A DNA stretch of 64,000 nt from Mucilaginibacter mallensis (lineage in GTDB: Bacteria; Bacteroidota; Bacteroidia; Sphingobacteriales; Sphingobacteriaceae). The notes under the pieces are model-generated. The model worked only from the letters and a program-made list of their open reading frames with translations, did not search any database and had not been told where the DNA came from. A program made the translations under genes and the position numbers. Below, one piece after another: positions 19,032 through 27,557 of this stretch. The stretch lies in contig NZ_LT629740.1 in the NCBI RefSeq assembly GCF_900105165.1, forward strand, positions 1,860,001-1,924,000. Reading direction: 5' to 3'. Numbering within the stretch: the first letter of the stretch is position 1; each line of letters opens with the position of its first letter.

Positions 19032-21254
19032 TTGGAGCAGCTGCAATTAACCACTGTTGAAACCGCCAAAGATTTAGGCTTACTACCCGAAGAATTTGAC
19101 CGCATAAATGAAATATTAGGGCGCGTTCCCAATTTTACCGAACTATCAATCTTCTCGGTAATGTGGAGCGAGCATTGTTCGTATAAAAACTCAATCACCT
19201 GGCTAAAAACTTTACCAAAAGATGGTCCGCGCATGCTGGCCAAAGCCGGTGAAGAAAATGCCGGTTTGGTTGATCTGGGCGATGGCATAGGATGCGCGTT
19301 TAAAATAGAATCACATAATCACCCATCAGCTTTAGAGCCTTATCAAGGTGCAGCAACAGGTGTGGGCGGTATAAACCGGGACATATTTACCATGGGTGCA
19401 AGGCCTATCGCGCAGCTAAACTCACTGCGTTTCGGTGATCTGGCGCTCGATCGTACTAAATGGTTGGTTAAGGGTGTTGTTAAAGGTATTAGTCATTATG
19501 GTAATGCTTTCGGTATTCCAACCGTTGGCGGTGAGCTATTTTTTGATGAGTGTTATAACGTAAACCCACTGGTTAACGCATTCTCGGCAGGTATTGTTAA
19601 GGCTGGCGAAACTGTATCCGCAACATCATATGGTGTGGGTAACCCGGTTTACATAGTAGGTTCAGCTACCGGTAAAGATGGTATACACGGTGCGGCATTC
19701 GCATCAAAAGATATAACAAAAGACTCTGTGAATGATTTGCCAGCCGTACAGGTGGGCGACCCATTCCAGGAAAAATTATTGCTGGAAGCTACGCTTGAAG
19801 TTATAAAAACAGGCGCGGTTGTAGGTATGCAGGATATGGGCGCGGCAGGTATCATCTGCTCAAACTCCGAGATGTCGGCAAAAGGTGAGCACGGTATGCG
19901 TATCGATTTGGATAAAGTACCAACCCGCCAGGCAAATATGAAACCTTTCGAGATCCTGTTATCAGAATCTCAGGAACGTATGCTGATCGTGGTGCACAAA
20001 GGCCGCGAAGCAGAAGTTGAAGCTGTTTTTGATAAATGGGACCTGAACTGCGCCATTATTGGTGAAGTAACCGATACCAAACGCCTTGAATATTATGCTA
20101 AAGGAGTATTAGTTGCTGATGTGCCTGCCGACGATTTAGTTTTAGGCGGAGGTGCCCCGGTTTATCAGCGCGAATACAAAGAGCCTGCTTACTTTAAAGA
20201 AAATCAAAAATTTAAAACAGAAGATGTAGAAGAACCTGCCGACCTGGTAGCTGTTGCCGAACATTTAATATCACATCCAAATATAGCGTCAAAACGTTGG
20301 GTAACCGATCAGTATGATTCAATGGTAGGTGTACAAACCATGACTACCAACCGTCCAAGCGACGCTGCTGTTGTTGCAGTTTTGGGTACTGATAAGGCCA
20401 TTGTTATTACCGTTGATTGTAACTCACGTTATGTATATGCCGACCCGCAAAAAGGCTGTGAGATTGCCGTTGCTGAAGCAGCACGTAACATTACCTGCGC
20501 AGGCGGCGAGCCGGTTGCTATAACCAATTGCTTAAACTTTGGTAACCCATACAATCCGGAGGTTTACTGGCAGTTTGTGAGTGCTATAAAAGGTATGAGC
20601 GCCGCTTGTACCAAGTTTGAAACCCCGGTAACAGGTGGTAACGTGAGTTTTTACAACCAATCGCCTGATGGTGGTTCTGTTTTCCCAACGCCAACTATTG
20701 GCATGTTGGGCGTAATGGATGATATTACCAATATCATGACATCTGATTTTAAACAACCGGATGACCTTATCTATTTGATCGGTGAATCAGTAAATGATAT
20801 CGCATCGTCACAATACCTGGCTTCATGGCATAAAGTACTGGCTGCCCCGGCGCCATATTTTGATATGAATAAGGAATATGATATGCACCAGGTTGTAAAA
20901 CAACTCATCAAACATAAAGTGATCCAGTCGGCCCATGATGTGGCTGATGGTGGTTTATATATTGCCTTAACAGAATCGGCATTGCCGAACGGTTTAGGTT
21001 TTGATATAGATACCGATGGCGCTATCCGTAAGGACGCATTTTTGTTTGGCGAGGCTCAGGGCAGGGTAGTGGTAAGTGTTGCCCCTGCCGACCAGGAGCG
21101 CTTTATAGAGATAATGGCAACCAGCGAAGTAGAATTTAGTCTGCTGGGTGCTGTTAATAACGGTTTCCTTAATGTAGATGAGGAAGCATTCGGCCATATC
21201 ACCGATATTAAAATGGTTTACGATAACGTATTGCACAACATTTTAGGCGCCTAA
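19032..21254 (+). CDS. purL: Phosphoribosylformylglycinamidine synthase, small-type PurL
   Basis: This enzyme converts FGAR to FGAM with ATP, using ammonia from a PurQ glutaminase subunit bridged by PurS. At 740 aa it is the small (Bacillus-type) form without a fused glutaminase domain. Seen are MWSEHCSYKNS near residue 44, the nucleotide-binding ESHNHPSALEPYQGAATGVGG near 94-114, and a GGNVSFYN motif in the second half. The start is a TTG: no ATG occurs before the conserved MWSEHCS. purQ and purS are not in the window. It overlaps the next gene by one base (TAATG). Confidence 0.96.
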   Translation: MEQLQLTTVETAKDLGLLPEEFDRINEILGRVPNFTELSIFSVMWSEHCSYKNSITWLKTLPKDGPRMLAKAGEENAGLVDLGDGIGCAFKIESHNHPSALEPYQGAATGVGGINRDIFTMGARPIAQLNSLRFGDLALDRTKWLVKGVVKGISHYGNAFGIPTVGGELFFDECYNVNPLVNAFSAGIVKAGETVSATSYGVGNPVYIVGSATGKDGIHGAAFASKDITKDSVNDLPAVQVGDPFQEKLLLEATLEVIKTGAVVGMQDMGAAGIICSNSEMSAKGEHGMRIDLDKVPTRQANMKPFEILLSESQERMLIVVHKGREAEVEAVFDKWDLNCAIIGEVTDTKRLEYYAKGVLVADVPADDLVLGGGAPVYQREYKEPAYFKENQKFKTEDVEEPADLVAVAEHLISHPNIASKRWVTDQYDSMVGVQTMTTNRPSDAAVVAVLGTDKAIVITVDCNSRYVYADPQKGCEIAVAEAARNITCAGGEPVAITNCLNFGNPYNPEVYWQFVSAIKGMSAACTKFETPVTGGNVSFYNQSPDGGSVFPTPTIGMLGVMDDITNIMTSDFKQPDDLIYLIGESVNDIASSQYLASWHKVLAAPAPYFDMNKEYDMHQVVKQLIKHKVIQSAHDVADGGLYIALTESALPNGLGFDIDTDGAIRKDAFLFGEAQGRVVVSVAPADQERFIEIMATSEVEFSLLGAVNNGFLNVDEEAFGHITDIKMVYDNVLHNILGA

Positions 21255-21643
21255 TGCTTAAACTGAACCACATACACCACGTTGCCATTATTTGTACCGA
21301 CTATGCAAAGTCGAAGTACTTTTATACAGAGGTGTTGGGTTTAAAAGTTGTGCGCGAAGTTTACCGCGAACAAAGAGATTCATATAAGCTCGATCTGGAA
21401 GTTGCAGGACTGTACCAGATTGAGCTTTTTTCATTTCCCAACCCACCCGCGCGCCCATCCCGACCTGAATCAGCCGGCCTGCGCCATTTAGCTTTTGAGG
21501 TTGATGATATTGATGAGGCTGTATTTCATATTAAAGAATACGGTATTGAAGTAGAACCCATCCGTATAGATGAATTTACCGACAAGCGCTTTACTTTCTT
21601 CGCCGATCCGGATGGATTGCCGATTGAGTTTGTAGAAAAGTAG
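21254..21643 (+). CDS. VOC-family metalloenzyme, YaeR/GloA2-like
   Basis: A 129-aa vicinal-oxygen-chelate protein with two beta-alpha-beta-beta-beta modules. Metal-ligand positions are visible: the HHVAI start (H8/H9), the E in IELFSF, the HLAFEV histidine and a final PIEFVEK glutamate. The pattern matches the glyoxalase-like YaeR group, whose substrate is not established. It starts one base before the end of purL and is followed 3 bp later by the methyltransferase gene, so the genes are translationally coupled. Confidence 0.88.
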   Translation: MLKLNHIHHVAIICTDYAKSKYFYTEVLGLKVVREVYREQRDSYKLDLEVAGLYQIELFSFPNPPARPSRPESAGLRHLAFEVDDIDEAVFHIKEYGIEVEPIRIDEFTDKRFTFFADPDGLPIEFVEK

Positions 21644-21645
21644 CC

Positions 21646-22362
21646 ATGGCGGATATCTTTCGCTTCAAACAATTCGGCGTTGACCAGAGCGGCTGCGCCA
21701 TGAAGATCAATACCGATGGTGTGCTCCTCGGCGCGCTTGCTCAAGCTGAAAATCCTCAAAGTATATTGGATATTGGTACCGGCACAGGCGTTATCGCATT
21801 AATGCTTGCCCAACGATTTACCGATGCCCAAATAGATGCGGTTGAGATTGATGCAATAGCCGCGGAAACTGCCGGGAACAACTTTAAAAACTCACCTTTT
21901 GTTGCTGATCGTTTAACAGTATTCCCGGTTAGCTTTGAAAGCTTTTTTGAGGATCATCCCGAAAAGAAATATGATCTGATTATATCAAACCCACCGTTTC
22001 ATATCAATTCACTGGAATCGCCAAAGGCTAAAAAAACACTAGCGAAACATGCCGATGGAGATTTTTTTGAGATCCTGATAAAGTATATAGCTGAACATTT
22101 AACTGAAAATGGCTTATGCTGGCTAGTTTTGCCGTTGGAAACATCAGCTTTGGTGAAAGCATTGGTACAACAGTATCGATTATATTTACAGAAAGTTATT
22201 GCGATACATTCATTTGAAGAATCTGCGCCCCATAGGGAGGTTGTGCGTTTTGGGTTGAATGAAATTTCAGAAGTAAAAAGTAAAATGGTAATTTATGAAG
22301 CAGTAAATAAGTATTCTGAAGAATACAAAAAGTTGCTACATCCTTACTTTATCGCTTTTTGA
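21646..22362 (+). CDS. trmN6: tRNA1(Val) A37 N6-methyltransferase (YfiC/TrmN6 family)
   Basis: An SAM-dependent methyltransferase of 238 aa that in E. coli modifies A37 of tRNA-Val. It opens with FRFKQFGVDQ and KINTDGVLLGA, typical of this group. The SAM loop LDIGTGTGVIALMLAQ follows, then the N6-adenine catalytic motif NPPF (~112-115). It starts 3 bp after the VOC gene. Confidence 0.9.
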   Translation: MADIFRFKQFGVDQSGCAMKINTDGVLLGALAQAENPQSILDIGTGTGVIALMLAQRFTDAQIDAVEIDAIAAETAGNNFKNSPFVADRLTVFPVSFESFFEDHPEKKYDLIISNPPFHINSLESPKAKKTLAKHADGDFFEILIKYIAEHLTENGLCWLVLPLETSALVKALVQQYRLYLQKVIAIHSFEESAPHREVVRFGLNEISEVKSKMVIYEAVNKYSEEYKKLLHPYFIAF

Positions 22363-22363
22363 T

Positions 22364-22651
22364 ATGAAGATTTTATCAACTTGTTTAACAGTAGTATTAT
22401 CTATATTCTTTATAGGATGTTTATTGGGGATATTTCAAACCTTTTACGTTTACAATAATCCTATAATTGAACACTCAATTTTGATGAGTATTGCTAAGCC
22501 TTATATATGGCTTGGTTCTTTAATTTTATTGTTTCTATGTGTTTCTTTTCTTTTGATCAAACAAAAGAAATACACCATCAATATTGTTTTGATGTCAATT
22601 GCAATAGCATTACATCTTATACTTATTAATTTTATAGTTAGTTTTAAATGA
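22364..22651 (+). CDS. Small membrane protein, copy 1 of a tandem pair
   Basis: A 95-aa protein with about three hydrophobic helices (residues ~5-25, 45-62, 70-92) and no known motif. It starts 2 bp after the methyltransferase stop, with MKI. It resembles the next gene in start, helix spacing and a shared KKY-x-IN/MN turn, which points to tandem duplication. Function unknown. Confidence 0.65.
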   Translation: MKILSTCLTVVLSIFFIGCLLGIFQTFYVYNNPIIEHSILMSIAKPYIWLGSLILLFLCVSFLLIKQKKYTINIVLMSIAIALHLILINFIVSFK

Positions 22652-22680
22652 CCCAAACAGGCCTGATTATAGTTTTTAGA

Positions 22681-22965
22681 ATGAAGATAGTATCAATTAT
22701 ATTAACGATAATATTAGCCTTAGTATTAGTAAATACTATTCTACTGATACATGCCAATTATTTAGGATTAAGTGCATTTGGGGTTAAGAGCAGCATGTTT
22801 ATTAGGTCTCAAGCACCATTTATCAATATAGCCTTGGTATACCTGGTTGCAGTAGCTATTTCGCTTTTTTTCAATTGGAAAAAAAGATATTTAATGAATG
22901 TTTCACTTTGCGGTATAATGGTCATTGTGTATTTCATTATCCCTTTCCTTCATCATATAATATGA
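22681..22965 (+). CDS. Small membrane protein, copy 2 of a tandem pair
   Basis: A 94-aa paralog of the preceding gene with about three hydrophobic helices. I start it at the ATG at 22681 (MKIVSIILTI), which aligns with copy 1. An earlier in-frame ATG at 22648 belongs to a duplicated remnant of the downstream phosphoesterase start (MTQTGLI against MTRIGLI). Its stop overlaps the phosphoesterase ATG (ATGA), so the two are coupled. Confidence 0.65.
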   Translation: MKIVSIILTIILALVLVNTILLIHANYLGLSAFGVKSSMFIRSQAPFINIALVYLVAVAISLFFNWKKRYLMNVSLCGIMVIVYFIIPFLHHII

Positions 22966-23453
22966 CCCGAATAGGCCTGATTTCCGATACCCATAGCTTC
23001 CTTGACGAGGCCGTATTCAAACACTTTGAAAACTGCGACGAGATTTGGCATGCCGGTGATTTTGGTAATATAGAACTCGCCGATAAACTGGCCGCGTTTA
23101 AGCCATTAAAAGGCGTGTACGGCAATATCGACGGGCAGGACATACGTAGAGCCTATCCCTTAAACTTGCGCTTTAAATGCGAGGATGTGGATGTATGGAT
23201 GACCCACATTGGCGGTTACCCGGGCAAATACGCTCAAGCAGTACGACCCGAGATCTTTGCTAACTCACCTCAGTTGTTCATTACCGGGCATTCGCATATT
23301 TTAAAGGTGATGTTCGATAAAAAGATCAACTGCTTGCATCTTAATCCCGGCGCTGCCGGTAAGCAGGGCTGGCAAAAAGTACGCACGCTTATGCGGTTTG
23401 CTATTGATGGTGATAAGATACAGGATCTGCAGGTGATTGAATTGGCTGTATAG
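22962..23453 (+). CDS. Metallophosphoesterase, YfcE/MJ0936-type
   Basis: A 163-aa calcineurin-like phosphodiesterase. The metal-binding motifs are GLISDTHS (D9, H11), WHAGDFG (D33), GNIDG, and late GHSH near residue 111 with a final LNPGAAG. I start it at the ATG at 22962 because upstream codons belong to the overlapping membrane-protein gene. The family cleaves phosphodiesters in vitro; the physiological substrate is unclear. Confidence 0.9.
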   Translation: MTRIGLISDTHSFLDEAVFKHFENCDEIWHAGDFGNIELADKLAAFKPLKGVYGNIDGQDIRRAYPLNLRFKCEDVDVWMTHIGGYPGKYAQAVRPEIFANSPQLFITGHSHILKVMFDKKINCLHLNPGAAGKQGWQKVRTLMRFAIDGDKIQDLQVIELAV

Positions 23454-23504
23454 GTTAGTGAGTTGTTGATTGAGTTGATTAGGTGAGTAGTTGTTTTCTT
23501 CCCA

Positions 23505-23604
23505 CTTGTCATACTGAGCGATAGCGAAGAACCTATTCGCGTTCAATCTTCGCGCGTAGATCGTCCGCTTGTATAATAGATTCTTCGTACCTCAGCATGA
23601 CAAC
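23505..23604. repeat. Palindromic interspersed repeat (REP-like)
   Basis: TTGTCATACTGAGCG...GCGAAGAA on the left mirrors TTCTTCGTACCTCAGCATGACAA on the right, so the whole ~100 bp folds into one long imperfect hairpin. 'GTCATnCTGAGCG..GCGAAGAATCT' elements recur between genes in many Bacteroidota genomes (from memory). It is noncoding. Confidence 0.65.
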
Positions 23605-23631
23605 GGGTGTTTGCGTTAGTGATTGAAGCGG

Positions 23632-23725
23632 ATACCGGCCACTTCGAGGGCCTCAGTGCAGGCCCGTGGCTAAGGCCTTGTGCCGTATGAGCGGAAAGCA
23701 CGGCCGGAGGCAACGCCCTAAACAT
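23632..23725. repeat. GC-rich palindromic intergenic element
   Basis: This is a GC-rich patch in an otherwise AT-rich gap. It contains GGGCCT-6nt-AGGCCC (23648-23665) and a GTGC...GCAC hairpin with 'CCGGCC' and 'CGGCCGG' at its edges. It is probably another interspersed repeat family next to the REP-like element; family membership is inferred. Confidence 0.45.
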
Positions 23726-23742
23726 AATTAACTTAAATCAAC

Positions 23743-24213
23743 CTACATCAAATTCACCTTCGCATTTTCCATTTCAAAAACGGAATCAATAAGCAGGTCT
23801 TTCTGTTTGCCGGCAGCTACTGCCAGCTGGTCGCAGCGCTCATTTTCGGGGTGCCCGTTATGGCCGCGTACCCAGTTGAATTTTATATTATGTCGTTTGC
23901 TTACGTCCAGGTAACGCATCCAAAGATCTTTGTTTTTTTTGCCTTCAAACCCCTTTTTTACCCAGCCATTCACCCATTTCTTTTCAATGGAATCTATAAC
24001 ATATTTGGAATCAGAGAAAATCATAACATCCTGATTCAGGGTTTTTATAGCTTCTAGTCCTTTTATTACAGCCATCAGCTCCATGCGGTTGTTGGTAGTT
24101 TTACGAAAACCTTCCGAAAGCTCCTTATAATGCTTCCCTGAGCGTAATATTACCCCATATCCACCCGGTCCCGGGTTCCCGCTTGATGCACCGTCTGTAA
24201 AAATTTCGATCAT
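23743..24213 (-). CDS. rnhA: Ribonuclease HI
   Basis: Degrades the RNA strand of RNA-DNA hybrids in the cytoplasm. It has 156 aa, the standard length. The catalytic set is complete: D7 in FTDGASSGNPGPGG, E45 in NNRMEL, D68 in FSDSK and D128 in CDQLA, with H118 in RGHNG. It lies downstream of the copper ATPase on the same strand but is separated by a strong inverted repeat. Confidence 0.97.
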   Translation of the reverse strand: MIEIFTDGASSGNPGPGGYGVILRSGKHYKELSEGFRKTTNNRMELMAVIKGLEAIKTLNQDVMIFSDSKYVIDSIEKKWVNGWVKKGFEGKKNKDLWMRYLDVSKRHNIKFNWVRGHNGHPENERCDQLAVAAGKQKDLLIDSVFEMENAKVNLM

Positions 24214-24228
24214 TTTAGTTGATAGTTC

Positions 24229-24306
24229 TTAGTTGATGGTTCATGGTCATCAAAGCCCCAAAAATAGAAAAACTCTATGAACTATGATCCATGAACTATC
24301 AACTAA
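24229..24306 (-). terminator. Inverted repeat that ends copper ATPase transcription
   Basis: TTAGTTGATGGTTCATGG.. (24229-24250) mirrors ..CCATGAACTATCAACTAA (24284-24306), about 22 bp with small mismatches. The distal arm overlaps the last codons and stop of the ATPase gene. A direct extra copy of TTAGTTGATAGTTC precedes the left arm (24215-24228). Confidence 0.65.
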
Positions 24307-26389
24307 GGCGTTTTGCCTTGAGGCGGAGGGAGTTACCGATCACCACCACATCCGAAAATGCCATGGCAAATGCACCTACCATCGGGTTTAAAAAGCCTAA
24401 AGCGGCAATCGGGATAGCTACTATGTTATAGGCAAATGCCCAAAAAAGGTTTTGCTTAATGGTAAGCAAAGTATGCTTGCTGATCTGCAGGAATTTCACA
24501 ACGGATTGTAGATCAGTATTCAATAATATTACCCTTGCTGATTGTATGGCTATCTGGCTGGCATCATTCATAGATACGCCCACGTCGGCCTGCGTTAGGG
24601 CAGGGGCATCATTAATGCCGTCGCCAATCATAATGGTTTTGCCTTTTTGCTTATAGATGTCGATAACAGCGAGTTTTTCATCAGGTAGTTTTTCCGCGTG
24701 TATATCGGTAATGCCTATCGCGTTAGCAACCCTTTGGCACCTGCTTTTCTTGTCGCCACTTAATAAAACCGGAATGATATCCATTTTTTTTAATTGAGCG
24801 ATCAGTGCGGCGGCATCAGGTTTTATTTCATCGTCAATAGCTATTTGTGCGAGTAATATTTGGTTTTTATAAAGTGATAGATTAAAATTACTGCTGCCTT
24901 CAACTTTTGCAGTACCTAAAAAATAATTATTGCCCTCAATATCTCCGGCACGCATACCCAGGCCTTTTTCTTCAATGGCTTTGCTCAATATCACCTTTTG
25001 TTGCGGCAACGTTTTTAATTCACTAACCAGTGATTTAGCTATCGGGTGGTTTGATCTTTCCTCAATGGCCATAATTATACCCCGGATTTTCTCTATATCA
25101 TTACCAACCTCAGCCTTTATATCATTAATTCGGAACTTACCGGTAGTTAATGTGCCTGTTTTATCAAATACCACATATTTGGTGTTGGCCACAGCTTCAA
25201 TAGTATCGCCCCCTTTAATTAATATCCCATTCTTCGCGGCCCTGCCTAAACCTACCATTACAGCGGTAGGCGTGGCCAAACCCATGGCGCAGGGGCACGA
25301 TATCACCAAAACGGCAATAGCACTCATTAACGCGGTTTGCGCAGGCGCGTGGCCCACAAAATAAGTTATAGCGAATGTTAGTAATGAGATAAGCATTACA
25401 GCAGGTACAAATATAGATGCCACCTTATCGCCCAGTTTTTGTACGGGAGGTTTTGCCGCCTGCGCCTTTCTCATCAGGTCGATGATTTGTGCCAGGACTG
25501 TATGTGTGCCTACCTTGGTGGCAATCATATGGATATTACCATGCTGAATGATGGTACCGCCGATAACCTTATCGTATTTTCCTTTCTCAACGGGCAGACT
25601 TTCACCGGTAAGCATAGATTCATCAACCGAAGCATTGCCTGATAACACATCACCATCCACAGGTATTTTATCGCCCTGGTTAACGAGCAAAGTGTCACCC
25701 GCTAACACATCCTTCGCGCTGATCACTTCGATACTGCCGTTAATTATCCTGTTGGCAGTAACCTGCTGAATTTTTACCAGGTCCTTTACTGCTGATGTGG
25801 TTTGTGTAACCGAACGTTTTTCGAAAACATTACCCAGTAAAACCAATGTGATGATAGTGGCGCAGGTTTCATAAAATTCATATTTTTCGCCCATGTTTTC
25901 AATGGTACCGATCAGGCTGTATACAAACGCTGCGGTCGATCCAACAAATATCAGCACATCCATGTTCGGCAGGCCGTTTCTTACCGAACCATAAGCGCTT
26001 TTACCAAAATGAAGGCAGCCTACTATAAAAACCGGCAGGCATAACAGCAATTGTACTATCGGCATATGTAAAAAATGCCAAGGCAGTATCATGTGTAGTA
26101 ACAGGGGAGCGGTGAAAATGGCGCAGAAGAAAAATTTATTTTCTACTTTTTCATAAAATTTAGGCTGATGCGTGGCAATATCGTCAACAACTTTGAAGCC
26201 GAGCTGCTCAATGCCCTTGATAATTTCCGGAACATTGGCCCCTTTATCGTTCGAAAATTTCACTTCTTCGCCCGCAAAATCGACCAAAATATTTTTTAGC
26301 CCTTTTTTTTCTAATAAATTATGGACGGATATTGCACAATTATTGCAATGCATTCCCTTAACATTCAGCTCTATCAGTTGCTCTGCCAT
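24299..26389 (-). CDS. copA: Copper-type P1B ATPase
   Basis: An inner-membrane heavy-metal pump of 696 aa, likely exporting Cu(I). One N-terminal HMA domain has CNNC at C15/C18. Membrane helices follow, then TGES at 261-264 (actuator), the ion-binding CPC at 365-367 ([11 protein letters not shown]), the phosphorylation motif DKTGT at 409-413, and a hinge GDGINDAP near 600. CPC and a single CxxC favour copper or silver. There is no chaperone or regulator gene nearby. The end overlaps an inverted-repeat terminator. Confidence 0.95.
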   Translation of the reverse strand: MAEQLIELNVKGMHCNNCAISVHNLLEKKGLKNILVDFAGEEVKFSNDKGANVPEIIKGIEQLGFKVVDDIATHQPKFYEKVENKFFFCAIFTAPLLLHMILPWHFLHMPIVQLLLCLPVFIVGCLHFGKSAYGSVRNGLPNMDVLIFVGSTAAFVYSLIGTIENMGEKYEFYETCATIITLVLLGNVFEKRSVTQTTSAVKDLVKIQQVTANRIINGSIEVISAKDVLAGDTLLVNQGDKIPVDGDVLSGNASVDESMLTGESLPVEKGKYDKVIGGTIIQHGNIHMIATKVGTHTVLAQIIDLMRKAQAAKPPVQKLGDKVASIFVPAVMLISLLTFAITYFVGHAPAQTALMSAIAVLVISCPCAMGLATPTAVMVGLGRAAKNGILIKGGDTIEAVANTKYVVFDKTGTLTTGKFRINDIKAEVGNDIEKIRGIIMAIEERSNHPIAKSLVSELKTLPQQKVILSKAIEEKGLGMRAGDIEGNNYFLGTAKVEGSSNFNLSLYKNQILLAQIAIDDEIKPDAAALIAQLKKMDIIPVLLSGDKKSRCQRVANAIGITDIHAEKLPDEKLAVIDIYKQKGKTIMIGDGINDAPALTQADVGVSMNDASQIAIQSARVILLNTDLQSVVKFLQISKHTLLTIKQNLFWAFAYNIVAIPIAALGFLNPMVGAFAMAFSDVVVIGNSLRLKAKRLS

Positions 26390-26451
26390 ACCACAAATCT
26401 ACCTATCAGGATCAATTTAACAGGTAAGCTAATTGTAATATTAAAAAATGC

Positions 26452-26482
26452 TTTGCAATTAAGCCGAAGATTTATACTTTTG
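26452..26482 (+). promoter_or_regulatory. Consensus Bacteroidota promoter of tRNA-His
   Basis: TTTG (26452-26455), exactly 19 nt, then TACTTTTG (26475-26482) match TTTG-N19-TAnnTTTG. The tRNA begins 14 nt after the -7 box. Confidence 0.85.
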
Positions 26483-26495
26483 CAATCTCCAAAAC

Positions 26496-26573
26496 GGTAG
26501 ATGTAGCTCAGTTGGTTAGAGCATCGGTTTGTGGTACCGAGGGTCGTGGGTTCGAGCCCCATCATTTACCCCA
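26496..26573 (+). tRNA. tRNA-His (anticodon GTG)
   Basis: A full cloverleaf can be drawn. G-1 (26496) pairs with C73, the family hallmark of tRNA-His. The acceptor GTAGATG pairs with CATTTAC; the D-arm GCTCAGTTGGTTAGAGC, anticodon loop TTGTGGT and T-arm GTGGGTTCGAGCCCCAT follow. CCA is encoded (26571-26573). Confidence 0.97.
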
Positions 26574-26607
26574 AAGCCTTCCATTTTTATGGGAGGCTTT
26601 TTTATTG
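26574..26607 (+). terminator. Terminator of tRNA-His
   Basis: AAAGCCTTCC and GGGAGGCTTT pair (one G-U) around an ATTTTTAT loop and are followed by a T run. Confidence 0.85.
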
Positions 26608-26715
26608 TCTGATAATCAGTTGGTTAAGAATTTAGTTATAACAAGGTAAGTCAACTTGTTATTTTTATTGAAATTTACTAAAGCTTTATATATCAATGTT
26701 TTAGATATTTTATTC

Positions 26716-26729
26716 GGTTCGAGCCCCAT
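26716..26729 (+). repeat. Duplicated tRNA-His 3' segment (possible attachment-site remnant)
   Basis: GGTTCGAGCCCCAT repeats tRNA positions 26549-26562 exactly, and the following AACCCCA resembles the tRNA end. tRNA 3' ends are common integrase targets, so this may be one side of an old integration. No integrase gene is beside it. Confidence 0.5.
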
Positions 26730-26890
26730 AACCCCACTTAATGGTGCAAGAATTTTGAATCAAATTAATTATCAATATAAATAGCTGTATATCTGTGTGT
26801 TGAGAGAGGTTATAATGGTTCAATGTTAAATGACAAAACAAAAAAAAATATATATTTTTAAAACATACAAAGTTTAAATCATTCTGTCAA

Positions 26891-27049
26891 CTATTCATCT
26901 TTTGATTTATCAAAAAATACATCCAGCGTAATCCTAGCGAACTTATACATGAAATCGAGCACTATTTGTGCTTGTTCGATAGTAATGATTTCGCCATCTT
27001 TTTTCATTAGTTCGACCACTTCTTCTGGGGTAACTTTTCTTTTTTCCAT
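26891..27049 (-). CDS. 52-aa mobile-element-associated small protein
   Basis: A short clean frame, ATG at 27049 to TAG at 26891. The protein starts MEKRKVTPEEVVELMKKDG and ends in a predicted helix, ITIEQAQIVLDFMYKFARI. Proteins of this size and pattern (an N-terminal 'TPEEVV-L-KK-G' and an 'EQA-xVL-F-YKxA' helix) occur next to integrases in Bacteroidota mobile elements; this is recalled, not searched. Function unknown, possibly regulatory. Its place beside the tRNA-His fragment supports a mobile origin. Confidence 0.6.
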   Translation of the reverse strand: MEKRKVTPEEVVELMKKDGEIITIEQAQIVLDFMYKFARITLDVFFDKSKDE

Positions 27050-27275
27050 TTAGGAATATACGCCATAGCTTCATTTTAATTCCTTAATATGTATTTCAGA
27101 TGTGTTAAAAATAATGTCGCGAGAGGATTTTAATAAAATGCCTTCAGCATTTAATCCACGAGCGTCAGTTTAAGTTCATCTAAATAAACGCCGATTATCA
27201 GGTTTCGAGTGAGGTAAAGAAAGGGGCCGTTATAGATTATCGAGAGCATTTTTGTGCTTTAGGAGGTAATGTGAT

Positions 27276-27503
27276 ATGTTTCCCATAAACACATTTAATC
27301 ATTTCAAAAACAGCCTACCGGAGATATTGGAGGAAGAAATATCACGGGCATCTATTCGGCTCAAATTGCATAACAGCCCGCAAACTGACGAAGAACGCAG
27401 ATTATACCAAGAAGAACTGGACAGGCTTAGTGCTTTAAAGTATATCAGCCAGTTAAGAAAGAAAAGGAAAATTAGGCTGGGGCGATTTCCGACAAAAAGT
27501 TGA
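27276..27503 (+). CDS. Small charged hypothetical protein
   Basis: A 75-aa protein rich in Glu, Arg and Lys, almost entirely helical, ending in a basic segment (KKRKIRLGRFPTKS). It has an exact AGGAGGT Shine-Dalgarno at 27261-27267, 8 nt before the ATG, which is rare in this phylum and supports this start. I do not recognise the family. It could be an element-borne gene, given its neighbours. Confidence 0.55.
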   Translation: MFPINTFNHFKNSLPEILEEEISRASIRLKLHNSPQTDEERRLYQEELDRLSALKYISQLRKKRKIRLGRFPTKS

Positions 27504-27557
27504 ACTGACAATTTTATGAATATAGCCCGTTAGTTATTACCCGTTTCAGCGGGCAAG

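Larger units (their letters stand above)
22364..22983 (+). repeat. Ancient tandem duplication of a ~316-bp unit
   Basis: The unit start ATGAAGAT occurs at 22364 and 22681 (317 bp apart), and its end ATGACCCrAAyAGGCCTGATT occurs at 22648 and 22962 (314 bp apart). The second end is the true beginning of the phosphoesterase gene. The first is a leftover copy of that gene start between the two small membrane-protein genes. Confidence 0.7.
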
